DNA from: CAADGY01 sp900696665
Lineage (GTDB): Bacteria > Acidobacteriota > Terriglobia > Bryobacterales > Bryobacteraceae
DNA: 54,043 bases
Direction: 5' to 3'
NCBI GenBank assembly: GCA_035063885.1
Contig: JAPSFM010000026.1
Span: 1 to 54,043, forward strand
Shown here: piece by piece, positions 7,608-15,232 of the stretch
Numbering within the stretch: the stretch's first letter is position 1
Layout of the letters: each line of letters starts with the position of its first letter
Program-made: the position numbers and the translations under genes
Notes under the pieces: generated by a model
Told to the model about the DNA's origin: nothing
The model's database searches: none
Seen by the model: the letters and a program-made list of their open reading frames with translations, nothing else

Positions 7608-8948
7608 TTAGCCGCCGGCGGTTTGCTGCCGTAGCTGTCCCGCGGGTTGTTTCAACGTCAGGAGCAGGTTGGCCGCGAATGCTGTCACCGCAACTATCTC
7701 AATGACGGCCGAGAGTGGCAGCAGCGGCCAGAGCCAGGGCAGGTATCCTTCGTATGCTCCGATCTCGGAGCCGACTCGCAAGACGCACCCGGCGTTCAAT
7801 AATGCCAGTGCGGTGAACATGAGAGCCGGGCTGAAGAGGTTGCGCATCCCACAGAAGCCCGGCAGAACACGCTGTCCGATGGCGAAGACCATCGTCGAAA
7901 TATAGCCGACGGTCAGAGCATGCCGCGAGGCTCCCCAAATACCCCCGTAAGTGTCCCAGACAGCCGCAGCCAGTGAGATAACGGCTGACAGGATCAGCCA
8001 GACATAAGCGAGACGCACGAAAGTTGGGAAGCTCCGGTGCACTCCGGCAATATTCGCGGGGCCGGCGGTGGGAGCAAACACCCCCAGCGCGACAGCAGCC
8101 GCAACTGTCCCGAGCAAAAACAGTCCCGTGGCCGCAATCCACTCTCCGGCGAGCGCGCCCACAACGGCAACGGTGTTGATGGCAAGTGCGGTCAATAGCA
8201 AAGTGCTATTGGCGTGACGGAGGCCGAGGAAGCCTGGCAGCCAGCGTGCGCTGAAACCCCAGATGTTCACTACCGGAAAAGCCCACGTGAATAACACCAG
8301 CAGGCGCTGATTCGGAATGTGTGCTATTGCCGGACCACTGCCGTCGATCGCGCTTTGAATGGCAAACGCGAGGTTTGCCAGTAAACTCGCCAGGAAACCG
8401 ATGGTGCCCGCGAAGACGACGATCATCCAGACGTGGGATTGCGAGTGGTTTTCGGTGCGGGCTTTTGGCTGGCGATGATGGCGGACGGTCAGGAAGAAAA
8501 TCAAAAACCCGGATAATTCCAGCAGAGCCGATGCCGGCAGCATCCATCGCCACTGCCACAGCCATAAGTTTGTGCTCCAGCGCAGAAAAACACCGGCGGT
8601 CCAACAGGCCCAACTGGTCCATGCGCGGCGGGCGACAAAGCCGGCTGGCCGGCCCATCTTCAAAAGTGAGTGGAAACCGATTCCCAGAATGAAAGAGCCG
8701 ATCCAGCCGAAAATCTGGGCATGTCCATGGGCCTGCAGCCAGGCTGGATCAAGGCCGGCGGCCCCCTGCGCGTCCGTGATGACGATCAGATTCCAGACGC
8801 CAAGGAACGTCCCCGGTAACAGCAGGAAGAAGAGTCCGGCTACAATCCACGCGATTACGGCCCGCTGGAGCGCCGATTCGTGGGTTCTGATCGATTGCGT
8901 ATCAAGCGTCAGCGCATACCTCCGCGTTGGAATCAGGATAGCGGGCAT
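7608..8948 (-). CDS. NnrS-like multi-spanning membrane protein
   Basis: A 446-residue, strongly hydrophobic protein with about 12 predicted membrane spans. Histidines sit in membrane-like contexts, HGHAQIFGWIGSFILG and later SRHALTVGYIS, recalling haem- or copper-binding sites of NnrS and of haem-copper oxidase subunit I relatives. NnrS proteins are linked to nitric-oxide and nitrosative stress. The canonical NnrS HAHEM motif is not seen, so the assignment is tentative; a NorB-like subunit relative is the alternative. ATG 8948 begins a short cytoplasmic leader before the first span. A perfect GTCAC-A-GTGAC palindrome lies 8 nt upstream of the start codon. It is followed closely by the VanZ-like gene. 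Confidence 0.55.
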   Translation of the reverse strand: MPAILIPTRRYALTLDTQSIRTHESALQRAVIAWIVAGLFFLLLPGTFLGVWNLIVITDAQGAAGLDPAWLQAHGHAQIFGWIGSFILGIGFHSLLKMGRPAGFVARRAWTSWACWTAGVFLRWSTNLWLWQWRWMLPASALLELSGFLIFFLTVRHHRQPKARTENHSQSHVWMIVVFAGTIGFLASLLANLAFAIQSAIDGSGPAIAHIPNQRLLVLFTWAFPVVNIWGFSARWLPGFLGLRHANSTLLLTALAINTVAVVGALAGEWIAATGLFLLGTVAAAVALGVFAPTAGPANIAGVHRSFPTFVRLAYVWLILSAVISLAAAVWDTYGGIWGASRHALTVGYISTMVFAIGQRVLPGFCGMRNLFSPALMFTALALLNAGCVLRVGSEIGAYEGYLPWLWPLLPLSAVIEIVAVTAFAANLLLTLKQPAGQLRQQTAGG

Positions 8949-8956
8949 CGCGGCAG

Positions 8957-8967
8957 GTCACAGTGAC
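8957..8967. promoter_or_regulatory. Perfect palindrome, candidate operator
   Basis: GTCACAGTGAC is a perfect 5-1-5 inverted repeat. It lies between the NnrS-like gene (start 8948, minus) and the small membrane-protein gene (start 9046, plus). Half sites of this type resemble those of CRP/FNR-family regulators, though the arms are closer together than usual for that family. Its place within about 20 nt of the NnrS-like start codon would suit a repressor. Chance cannot be excluded for an 11-base palindrome. Confidence 0.3.
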
Positions 8968-9045
8968 AAGGATCACATCGGCACCTCACAAGCGTGAACT
9001 TTTCCGGTGGTTTCCTCGTTATGTAGGGGTGGCGAGGAAGAACAA

Positions 9046-9231
9046 ATGATCAAATTCCTGCTCTTTTGTATCCTTTTTGTGCTGTGCTGGCCTGTCGCGC
9101 TGCTGGCGCTCTTTCTCTACCCGTTAGCTTGGATTTTGTTGCTCCCGTTCCGGCTCGTGGGAATCGCTGTTGGCGGGGTATTCGCGCTGCTGTGGGTCCT
9201 GCTCACTTTGCCGATCAGGATCCTCCGCTGA
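9046..9231 (+). CDS. Small two-span membrane protein
   Basis: A 61-residue protein with two long hydrophobic segments, FLLFCILFVLCWPVALLALF and AVGGVFALLWVLLTLPI, joined by a short turn with Pro and Arg. I do not recognise the family, and the role is unknown. ATG 9046 is preceded by GAGGAAG at good spacing; an upstream ATG at 9007 gives 13 extra non-hydrophobic residues and has no better RBS. The last 108 nt overlap the 3' end of the zinc-ribbon gene on the other strand, so the two coding ends are read from the same DNA in opposite directions. Confidence 0.6.
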   Translation: MIKFLLFCILFVLCWPVALLALFLYPLAWILLLPFRLVGIAVGGVFALLWVLLTLPIRILR

Positions 9232-9501
9232 CGGCTGCTCTTCTGATGGAGGGGCGGGCGGGGAGTCCGGTGGTTCGTCCCGCAGCTCAGGCGCGGCGGC
9301 TTCGGATGCTGTGGTTTCGGGCACTGGTTCAGAGGGCGGGTCCGTCTCCTCCTCTAATGGGACTTCGCACTCGCAGCAGTCGCTACAGCGGCGGCACTTC
9401 GCGCACAAGTGGTTTGGACAGGCGTCCTTCGTACAGTAAATACAAATGCCCGTGGAGGGCTCACCGCATATCGTGCAGATGTAGGTGGCTACCTCGCTCA
9501 T
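9124..9501 (-). CDS. Cys-rich zinc-ribbon protein with acidic Pro/Glu/Ser tail
   Basis: A 125-residue protein. Residues about 8-48 hold a dense cysteine array (CTICGEP, GICIYC, CPNHLCAKCRRCSDCCECE), enough for two treble-clef or ribbon zinc sites. The rest is a low-complexity tail rich in Pro, Glu, Ser and Asp that is probably disordered. The function is unknown. The start ATG 9501 overlaps the stop of the upstream exported-protein gene in an ATGA, which points to translational coupling. The disordered tail is the part encoded opposite the small membrane-protein gene at 9046-9231. The regular cysteine spacing supports a real gene, while the tail could owe its composition to the overlap. Confidence 0.65.
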   Translation of the reverse strand: MSEVATYICTICGEPSTGICIYCTKDACPNHLCAKCRRCSDCCECEVPLEEETDPPSEPVPETTASEAAAPELRDEPPDSPPAPPSEEQPSAEDPDRQSEQDPQQREYPANSDSHEPEREQQNPS

Positions 9502-10052
9502 TTCTTCCTCTGTGTTCCAGGCGGACGCCGGCTGAGAGCCTCCCGGCATCGCTGGGCTTCGCTGTCGGCGATACGGAATTCCTGTTCTTTCACTTTGGCC
9601 AAATCGATCATGTAACGCTGCAGGTTCTGGCGATAGGGTTGGGACTCCGCCAGGGTGCTCTGAAGAAGATCCGCCACGGCCGGGTTATCGTACCGTCGAA
9701 TACCCTGTGCCAGCGAGTTGATCATCGTCTCGAACGATTCCAGACGGAAGTAGGTCTCGAGCGCAATGGGAAAGCGCTCGGGGTTGCTCGCAAGTTTTTC
9801 GGTGGCGCCAACGAGGTACTCCAGATGAGCTTGCGCGGATTTCCATTGGGCGATATAAGTCTCTGAAGCCCCCTCGGTAGTCCACTTCTTCGGATCGACC
9901 TGGTCGAGCACGGGCTTTACCTTTTTCACCTCTCCGGCGAACGTCTCGAGCATCTTGCGCGTGTCCCATTCCGGAGGAATTTCCGATTGAGCCGCGGCTC
10001 CGGGCGCAAAAAGACCGCCAATAGCACAGAGACTTATCAAAACGAATCTCAT
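9498..10052 (-). CDS. Conserved exported protein of unknown function
   Basis: A 184-residue protein with a clear signal peptide (MRFVLISLCAIGGLFAPGAAA, cleavage likely after AAA before QSEIPPEWD). The mature part is mostly helical, with heptad-like stretches such as KMLETFAGEVKKVKPVLDQV, and ends in a basic tail RRPPGTQRKK. No enzyme motif is seen. Its stop overlaps the start of the Cys-rich gene by 4 nt. ATG 10052 is a good start. A periplasmic four-helix protein is a reasonable guess, but nothing shows its partner. Confidence 0.7.
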   Translation of the reverse strand: MRFVLISLCAIGGLFAPGAAAQSEIPPEWDTRKMLETFAGEVKKVKPVLDQVDPKKWTTEGASETYIAQWKSAQAHLEYLVGATEKLASNPERFPIALETYFRLESFETMINSLAQGIRRYDNPAVADLLQSTLAESQPYRQNLQRYMIDLAKVKEQEFRIADSEAQRCREALSRRPPGTQRKK

Positions 10053-10378
10053 AGATCGTAAGAGGCCGAAGCCCTATTAAACCCCAGTTTCGCACGCCGG
10101 GACGGGAGAAGTCGGGTTACCGTCCGGTGGGCGGAGACTTCTAGCTCATGTGGATTGTTTCCGAGTTGCCGGCCATCCAGATAGAATCCAAGAACTGCCT
10201 GTTCAGCGGCTCAAGTGCGTGCTCAAACAGCCGGAAACGGTTGGGAGCGTGCAATGAGAGCACCGCTGGTGAGAACTGCGGCCTTTCGAACCGCCTCCCT
10301 CTCAGTGCCGCCGCAGACGACAACGCCTGGGAAGTCCGGCAACCACGCAAAAATCCGGCTGCCGTCGCATAGCAGGCG
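10053..10378. other. Intergenic region, no intact gene
   Basis: 326 bp between the exported-protein gene and the stop of the GMC oxidoreductase gene, both on the minus strand. Two overlapping ORFs of 74-86 codons on opposite strands have unconvincing composition and are not accepted. The only recognisable content is a possible HicB-like coding scrap at 10223-10378, listed separately. No clear hairpin-plus-T terminator was found for the GMC operon. Confidence 0.5.
10223..10378 (-). pseudogene. Possible HicB-like antitoxin fragment
   Basis: Read in the frame that continues directly after the GMC stop codon, 51 codons contain DGSRIFAWLPDFPGVVVCGG followed by TEREAVRKAA. This matches the HicB-like pattern of hydrophobic strand, PDFPG turn, G-x-T, and an EAxxxA helix. 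No proper start codon precedes it and it stops before the C-terminal part, so it is at best a decayed relic. The same DNA in another frame forms the discarded 86-codon ORF. The resemblance is short and could be chance. Confidence 0.25.
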
Positions 10379-13300
10379 CTACACTCCGCCGGTTCCCGCA
10401 CCTGCTACGCCGGTTTTTAGCTGGATGCCCGCCGGGTCGTACTCCTGTGTGATGAACTGACCGGTAAAAGCCAGAAACTTCAACCTGGCCTGGGTTTGAA
10501 TCAGCAGGTCGTCGGTCCCGGTGATGCGGAAGGAGCGCAGGAAGGCCAGCAGGCTGCCCGTGGCCGCCAGGTCTTCGAACGTTCTGAACTTCATTGAGCC
10601 AGACCCGAGTTCACGTTCTCCCTCGCAGACGTGTACGTAAAGCGTCGTGTAGTCATCGAGAATTTCGGCCAGCGCCCGCACACCGGAGTTCTCGTCCTTT
10701 TGCATGTACTTCCGGCCGTCAAAGGTATAACGCGCGCCGGCGGGGGCTCCGAATTCGAGGTGGTACCGCATTTCCGCTTCGCCCGTTTCGGGATTCTGAA
10801 TCAGGTAATTGAAGAAGCTCCGCCGCTCATCGAGGGCGAACGTTACATCGTTGGCTTCTCCGAACTCGCCGAACGTGATTGTTCCCTTCAGGCGGGCCTC
10901 ATGCGCGGCGCCTTCCACGAATTCGTTCACGTCGGGCACGACCATGGTCACTTTGAAGCGAACCGCGACGGCGCCCGCCGGCTTGGACCAGTCTGAGGGT
11001 ATTCGCTCGCGAATTCCCAGGTCGCCCGCCCGGCCCGGCGCCGTGGCCGCAGCACCCGGAAAATACCAGCCGGCCATCTCTTCTTCAAATGTCATGCCAA
11101 CTCCCTGTGGAAGCGTGCGCTCCAGGAACGGTTGGAGAAGAGTGTTTACCGGCCGGTCGCCCGCTGCCGCCCGCGTCAGCATGTAATACACCGCCAGCCG
11201 GTTTTCGGTGCCCGACTGCTCCACTTGCCAGATGCCAAGCGAATCGGCCGGCAGCCCGTGTAAGAGTTCGGCTGGAACATCGGGAATCCACTTACCCAGC
11301 AGAAGCTGTCCGTCGATTTTTCGAATCTCACTTTCCGCGCCGGCGTAGTGGCCCAGCCGGAAATGGTCTTCAAAGCTTTTCGGTAAGGCAAGCGATTCCA
11401 GCACTCCCATAAACTGGCAGCGGGCCTCCACCCTTCCGTCGGGCTTGGTGTCGAATCGCAGCCACCCGATGCCTGTCGCATGGTTCGCGTTAGCGACGAC
11501 GTCGATGCGCCAGTCGCCCTCCAAGTCCGCCGGGGATGGGGGTGCGCCGCCACTGTACAAATCGCGATGATCGGCCGCCGTCATCTGTTCGAACTCGTAA
11601 CTGCGCAACAGAGGAGCGGTCCATCCGCGTCTCCCGTTCGGGTATTTCCCCGTGTAGCCCCGATACAAGACCAGATCGTCGTGGATCACCTTCATTACGT
11701 CGTAGAACAGATCCTCGAACCCCGGGTCTGTATATCGCAGCAGGATGTAATCGCCCGGGTCCAAATCATTCGTCCGCTCGGTAATTGTGATTTCTTCCAA
11801 CACGTGATTCAAGGCGATGCGCCCATCGGCATACAATGTGACGCCTCGATACCGGCCGCCCTCTTTCCAGAACTTCTTGTCGTACCCCGAAAAAAGGCGC
11901 TTGGCCAGTTCTCCCAGCAGCAGGCCCTTGGGCAGGAAGCCTTTCCACTTCGTGTCGTTGTGAATCAGGCGCGCGGCGAGGTCGATGCGTTTCTCTCCGC
12001 TATTCACCAGTGTGTCGATGCCTTTGCTGGAACACCTTTGGAATAACCGGTCGAGTTCGGCATCGCGCGCGCCCGCTACTCCAATGGTTCCCACACCGGC
12101 CATGCTCACTGCTGTCTTAGGAGCCGGATAAGGGTTGCCCTGCAGTTCTTCGATCTTTCTCGCGGCGATGCGCTCGGCCACGGCTGAGATGGTCATGAAA
12201 GGGTTCACGCCCACCGCCGACGGAATTAGCGCGCCATCGGCGACGAACAGGCCGTCGTGTACGGCTCCATCTCCGGAAAACACGCGGCCGAATTCATCCA
12301 CGGCGCCGTGCATGTAGTCTTCGCCGAGAGGACAGCCGCCCAGGGCATGAACCGTGATCAGGCGTCTTAGGTCGAAAGCGGTCCATATGGGGTTTTCAAC
12401 AAACGTTGCGCCGATAGAGCGCGCGTGGCGCCGCAGTTCCTCATTTACCAGCGAAAAAATTCTCTGGCGGCCCACGTCGTCCCACACAATTTTCAGACGC
12501 CCATCCGGTTCCCAAAACGGCGCCTCAAACTCCATGCTTCCCTTCGCATCGTCGAAGGCCGTTACAAGATACAGAAGGGTATGGTTGAGGGCGCCATCCG
12601 GAGAGTACGGATTTGTCTGCGACAGGTCCTGCAAAACACGCCGGCGCTCCTCCGCCTCGTCGCCCGTATCCGTATCATCGCCCCGCAGTCCCGCGAAGGC
12701 GATTTGCGCAGCCCTCACCACGGGAGAGGGAAACGCGACATCTTCCACCAGGAAACGGTTCAGCGCCGGACGGCCCCCGTTATACCGGATAGCCCCGGTA
12801 ATCGTGGGCCCCGGCGGCGTCGCGCTGCCCGGGCTATCCGGACGATTTCCGAATCCTAAGACTTGCAGAAACTGGTTCGAGTTGTAAGAGATTGCGAAAA
12901 AGTCGCCATTGCCACTGAATCCCGAACCCAGGCGCGGAGAAACCCGCAGCCCGTGCATCTCCGACCGCAACAGGATCTCGGTAGAGTTGACGGCACCCGC
13001 CGCCAGAATCACATTCGCCGCGTCCAGGCTAAACGGACTGCTCGAAGACCGGGTGTGGTAGTGCCGCCCATGTACGCGCCAGCCTCCCGTAACCAGCTTC
13101 TGAATCCATTCCACTTTGGTTTGCGTGAAGATTTCCGCGCCGGCACGCGCCGCCATCGGAAGGTAATTCATGTACAGCGTGTTCTTCGAGCCCACATTGC
13201 AGCCGGTGACACAGTCTCCGCAATCCGTACACGCCGGCTGGCGCACTCCAAAACCGTTGTCCTCCCGGTCCTCGAAGGTGACGGTGATGTCGAGCGGGTC

Positions 13301-13801
13301 TACGGAGTTGCCCAGTTCCGCCGCACGCTTCCGAAGAGCGTCCAGTTTTTTCAGTTGCCCGAACCGGGGATGCCGGGTGGGTTTCAACACGTCGAGCGCG
13401 CGCTGGTAGAACGGGCGTAGCGCATCCAGGCTCATCGAGCGCGGCCAGACCGATTGTTGAAAAACGTGCTCCTCGGGAATGATGGCCACATTCGCGTTCA
13501 CCAGTGAAGTGCCACCCAGACCGTTGCCTTTGATTACGGAGATGTCTTTGAAATTCACCATGTCGTACAACCCAAGCGGGTTGTCGTTGTCGCGAATCTC
13601 ATCCAGATATTTCGTCAACGTGTCGGGGAAGGAGCCGACTTCCCATTCCTTTCCCCGTTCCAGAAGGCAGACCGAAGGCTTCTGGCCGAGCGGCGCCGCG
13701 GCCAGGCGCGCAGCCGAAATCGCTCCGCCATAACCCGATCCGGCCACGATAAAGTCATAGCTCGCTTTTCTGCTATCCCAATCTCTCGAAAGTCTTGCCA
13801 T
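10379..13801 (-). CDS. Large GMC-family oxidoreductase (cholesterol-oxidase-like) with long C-terminal extension
   Basis: A 1140-residue flavoprotein. The N-terminal half (to about residue 540) is a GMC oxidoreductase. FAD is bound by the Rossmann motif GSGYGG at residues 21-26, the second FAD-contact region is KGNGLGGTSLVNANV, and the closing HALGGCPLGED carries the conserved His. A cysteine cluster CTDCGDCVTGC near residue 190 occurs in this cholesterol-oxidase-like subgroup. The C-terminal 550-600 residues form beta-rich domains without catalytic motifs I can name; similar extensions occur in long bacterial GMC enzymes. It oxidises an alcohol, possibly a sterol or terpenoid; the substrate is unknown. 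No signal peptide or Tat motif is seen, so it should be cytoplasmic. It starts 12 nt after the cytochrome gene's stop, as the third gene of a redox operon. Confidence 0.88.
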   Translation of the reverse strand: MARLSRDWDSRKASYDFIVAGSGYGGAISAARLAAAPLGQKPSVCLLERGKEWEVGSFPDTLTKYLDEIRDNDNPLGLYDMVNFKDISVIKGNGLGGTSLVNANVAIIPEEHVFQQSVWPRSMSLDALRPFYQRALDVLKPTRHPRFGQLKKLDALRKRAAELGNSVDPLDITVTFEDREDNGFGVRQPACTDCGDCVTGCNVGSKNTLYMNYLPMAARAGAEIFTQTKVEWIQKLVTGGWRVHGRHYHTRSSSSPFSLDAANVILAAGAVNSTEILLRSEMHGLRVSPRLGSGFSGNGDFFAISYNSNQFLQVLGFGNRPDSPGSATPPGPTITGAIRYNGGRPALNRFLVEDVAFPSPVVRAAQIAFAGLRGDDTDTGDEAEERRRVLQDLSQTNPYSPDGALNHTLLYLVTAFDDAKGSMEFEAPFWEPDGRLKIVWDDVGRQRIFSLVNEELRRHARSIGATFVENPIWTAFDLRRLITVHALGGCPLGEDYMHGAVDEFGRVFSGDGAVHDGLFVADGALIPSAVGVNPFMTISAVAERIAARKIEELQGNPYPAPKTAVSMAGVGTIGVAGARDAELDRLFQRCSSKGIDTLVNSGEKRIDLAARLIHNDTKWKGFLPKGLLLGELAKRLFSGYDKKFWKEGGRYRGVTLYADGRIALNHVLEEITITERTNDLDPGDYILLRYTDPGFEDLFYDVMKVIHDDLVLYRGYTGKYPNGRRGWTAPLLRSYEFEQMTAADHRDLYSGGAPPSPADLEGDWRIDVVANANHATGIGWLRFDTKPDGRVEARCQFMGVLESLALPKSFEDHFRLGHYAGAESEIRKIDGQLLLGKWIPDVPAELLHGLPADSLGIWQVEQSGTENRLAVYYMLTRAAAGDRPVNTLLQPFLERTLPQGVGMTFEEEMAGWYFPGAAATAPGRAGDLGIRERIPSDWSKPAGAVAVRFKVTMVVPDVNEFVEGAAHEARLKGTITFGEFGEANDVTFALDERRSFFNYLIQNPETGEAEMRYHLEFGAPAGARYTFDGRKYMQKDENSGVRALAEILDDYTTLYVHVCEGERELGSGSMKFRTFEDLAATGSLLAFLRSFRITGTDDLLIQTQARLKFLAFTGQFITQEYDPAGIQLKTGVAGAGTGGV

Positions 13802-13813
13802 AACACCAACCCC

Positions 13814-15232
13814 CTATAGCGTCTTCAAAAATTCGATCAGGTCGTCTTTCTCGCCAGCCCGCAAGTTTGTGCCGTACGTGTGCCCTTCACGCCTGTTTCC
13901 TTTGAGTACGGTATCGAATCGAAAACCCTCCCGTTGGGCTTGCTCTCCGTCTGAAACGAATCCAACGTTCACGTAATCATATACGTCGTAGCCACGCCAG
14001 AATACGGTGGGCCGTTCTTCCGGCGGCTTCAGCAGATCGCGAAGTGTCGGTACGGAGCCGTTATGCAGATACGGCGCGCGCAGCCATATTCCATCCAGCG
14101 GCATCGCCGCGTAGCCGCCGGTTTTGCGGAAGTGCGAAAACTTCCAGGGGCGGCCCGTGCCAAGCGTATTCATCTTTTCGCACAGTTCTCGCGTAAAGGA
14201 ATTTACCCGCTCGGGGTCCGTGCCTATCTGGACCTGTTCGATGGTCTGCCCGGTCAACGGGTGGCCCAACTCATGACACCCCGCGCAATGCGCGTCAAAC
14301 AGCTTTTTCCCCGCCGCGATGCGGCCCTTATCGATTTTGTCGCGTGGAAACTCGGGTGGCTTCAGGTCCAGAATCCAGTCCTCCACGCGCTTCATGCTCT
14401 CGAGATCGAGGGAAGCTTCTGACGCACCGGCGCCGATGGCGGCGCTCTTGTTCCGCTCCGTGACCGCGCTATTGTTGCCGTCCCAATGCAGCCATAGTCC
14501 TTCCCGAACACGCTGGTTCCACAGAGAAGGCAGGTCCGCGGTGCCAATCGTGTGATCGCCGGTCATGTCGAAGCCGAACATGACCTTGTACGGATTAAAG
14601 GTGTCCACGCGTCCTGGACCCTGCCGCGGGCGTCCTTCGAACCAGGCGAAGTTCCGGCTCTGTTCGAGGATGCCGCTCCTGGTACGCGGTATTACGAACC
14701 AGCGATAGAGAAGAGCGTCGAACCACGAAAACTTCGGATTCGCGGAACGGATACCGGACAGAATGTAGTCCCCGGTGAATCGCGGATCCCTGGCGCAGGC
14801 AAAGAAAAACTCCTCGTAACTTTGCAGATCGAACTGGTGCGCCGGCATTCCCAGGACAATACGCCGCGGAGCGCCCGGCGCGTCCCGCAGCACGCCGGTG
14901 TGGCACACCGCGCAATTGAGACCTACCAGCGCCACTTGCCGCTGCCGGTAGCTGGAGCCGATGGGACGTATCTTATCCGGGGCTTCGAAAAGGAGCCCGA
15001 ATTTTTCGTATCCCTTCCCGCTGCGCTGTGGCAGGTGTTCGGGGAACAACGCGGGAAGGACCCGCCAGATCTCGTAAGGTACGCCCGCCCGTTCTTCGGC
15101 TCCAATGGAGCCGTACTTGAAATGCTCGACAACGTCCTCATGCCGCTCCGGCTGATTCTTGCCGAACACAAACAAAAAACTGGCGGGCAGCAGCATCAGT
15201 ATGAAAACTGCGCTCCGTGGGCTTTTACGCAT
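13814..15232 (-). CDS. Exported dihaem cytochrome c, RoxA/peroxidase-like
   Basis: A 472-residue periplasmic protein with a signal peptide (SAVFILMLLPASFLFVFG). Two c-type haem motifs are seen, CAVCH at residues 107-111 and CAGCH at 316-320. The spacing, and the stretches FKYGSIGAEERAGVPYEIW and GIWLRAPYLHNGSVPTLRDLL, resemble the dihaem cytochrome c peroxidase superfamily and especially the RoxA-like rubber-oxygenase branch. It could accept electrons, reduce peroxide or oxygenate a polyisoprenoid; which is not decidable here. ATG 15232 overlaps the OYE stop by 8 nt (ATGCGTAA); a GTG at 15250 would add six residues. It lies between the OYE-type gene and the GMC gene, so the three are one transcript. 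Confidence 0.82.
   Translation of the reverse strand: MRKSPRSAVFILMLLPASFLFVFGKNQPERHEDVVEHFKYGSIGAEERAGVPYEIWRVLPALFPEHLPQRSGKGYEKFGLLFEAPDKIRPIGSSYRQRQVALVGLNCAVCHTGVLRDAPGAPRRIVLGMPAHQFDLQSYEEFFFACARDPRFTGDYILSGIRSANPKFSWFDALLYRWFVIPRTRSGILEQSRNFAWFEGRPRQGPGRVDTFNPYKVMFGFDMTGDHTIGTADLPSLWNQRVREGLWLHWDGNNSAVTERNKSAAIGAGASEASLDLESMKRVEDWILDLKPPEFPRDKIDKGRIAAGKKLFDAHCAGCHELGHPLTGQTIEQVQIGTDPERVNSFTRELCEKMNTLGTGRPWKFSHFRKTGGYAAMPLDGIWLRAPYLHNGSVPTLRDLLKPPEERPTVFWRGYDVYDYVNVGFVSDGEQAQREGFRFDTVLKGNRREGHTYGTNLRAGEKDDLIEFLKTL

Noticed and set aside
9066..9866. Long + ORF of 266 codons across the zinc-ribbon and exported-protein genes
   Set aside because: It is antisense to two better-supported genes and has Arg/Ser/Pro-rich, non-protein-like composition; only the 61-codon membrane-protein frame is credible.
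10141..10401. 86-codon ORF on the minus strand and 74-codon ORF on the plus strand after the GMC gene
   Set aside because: They mirror each other, have no RBS and no family signature; composition is not convincing.
11480..12887. Several 140-190-codon + strand ORFs opposite the GMC gene
   Set aside because: Shadows of a strongly supported 1140-codon gene caused by high G+C at third positions.
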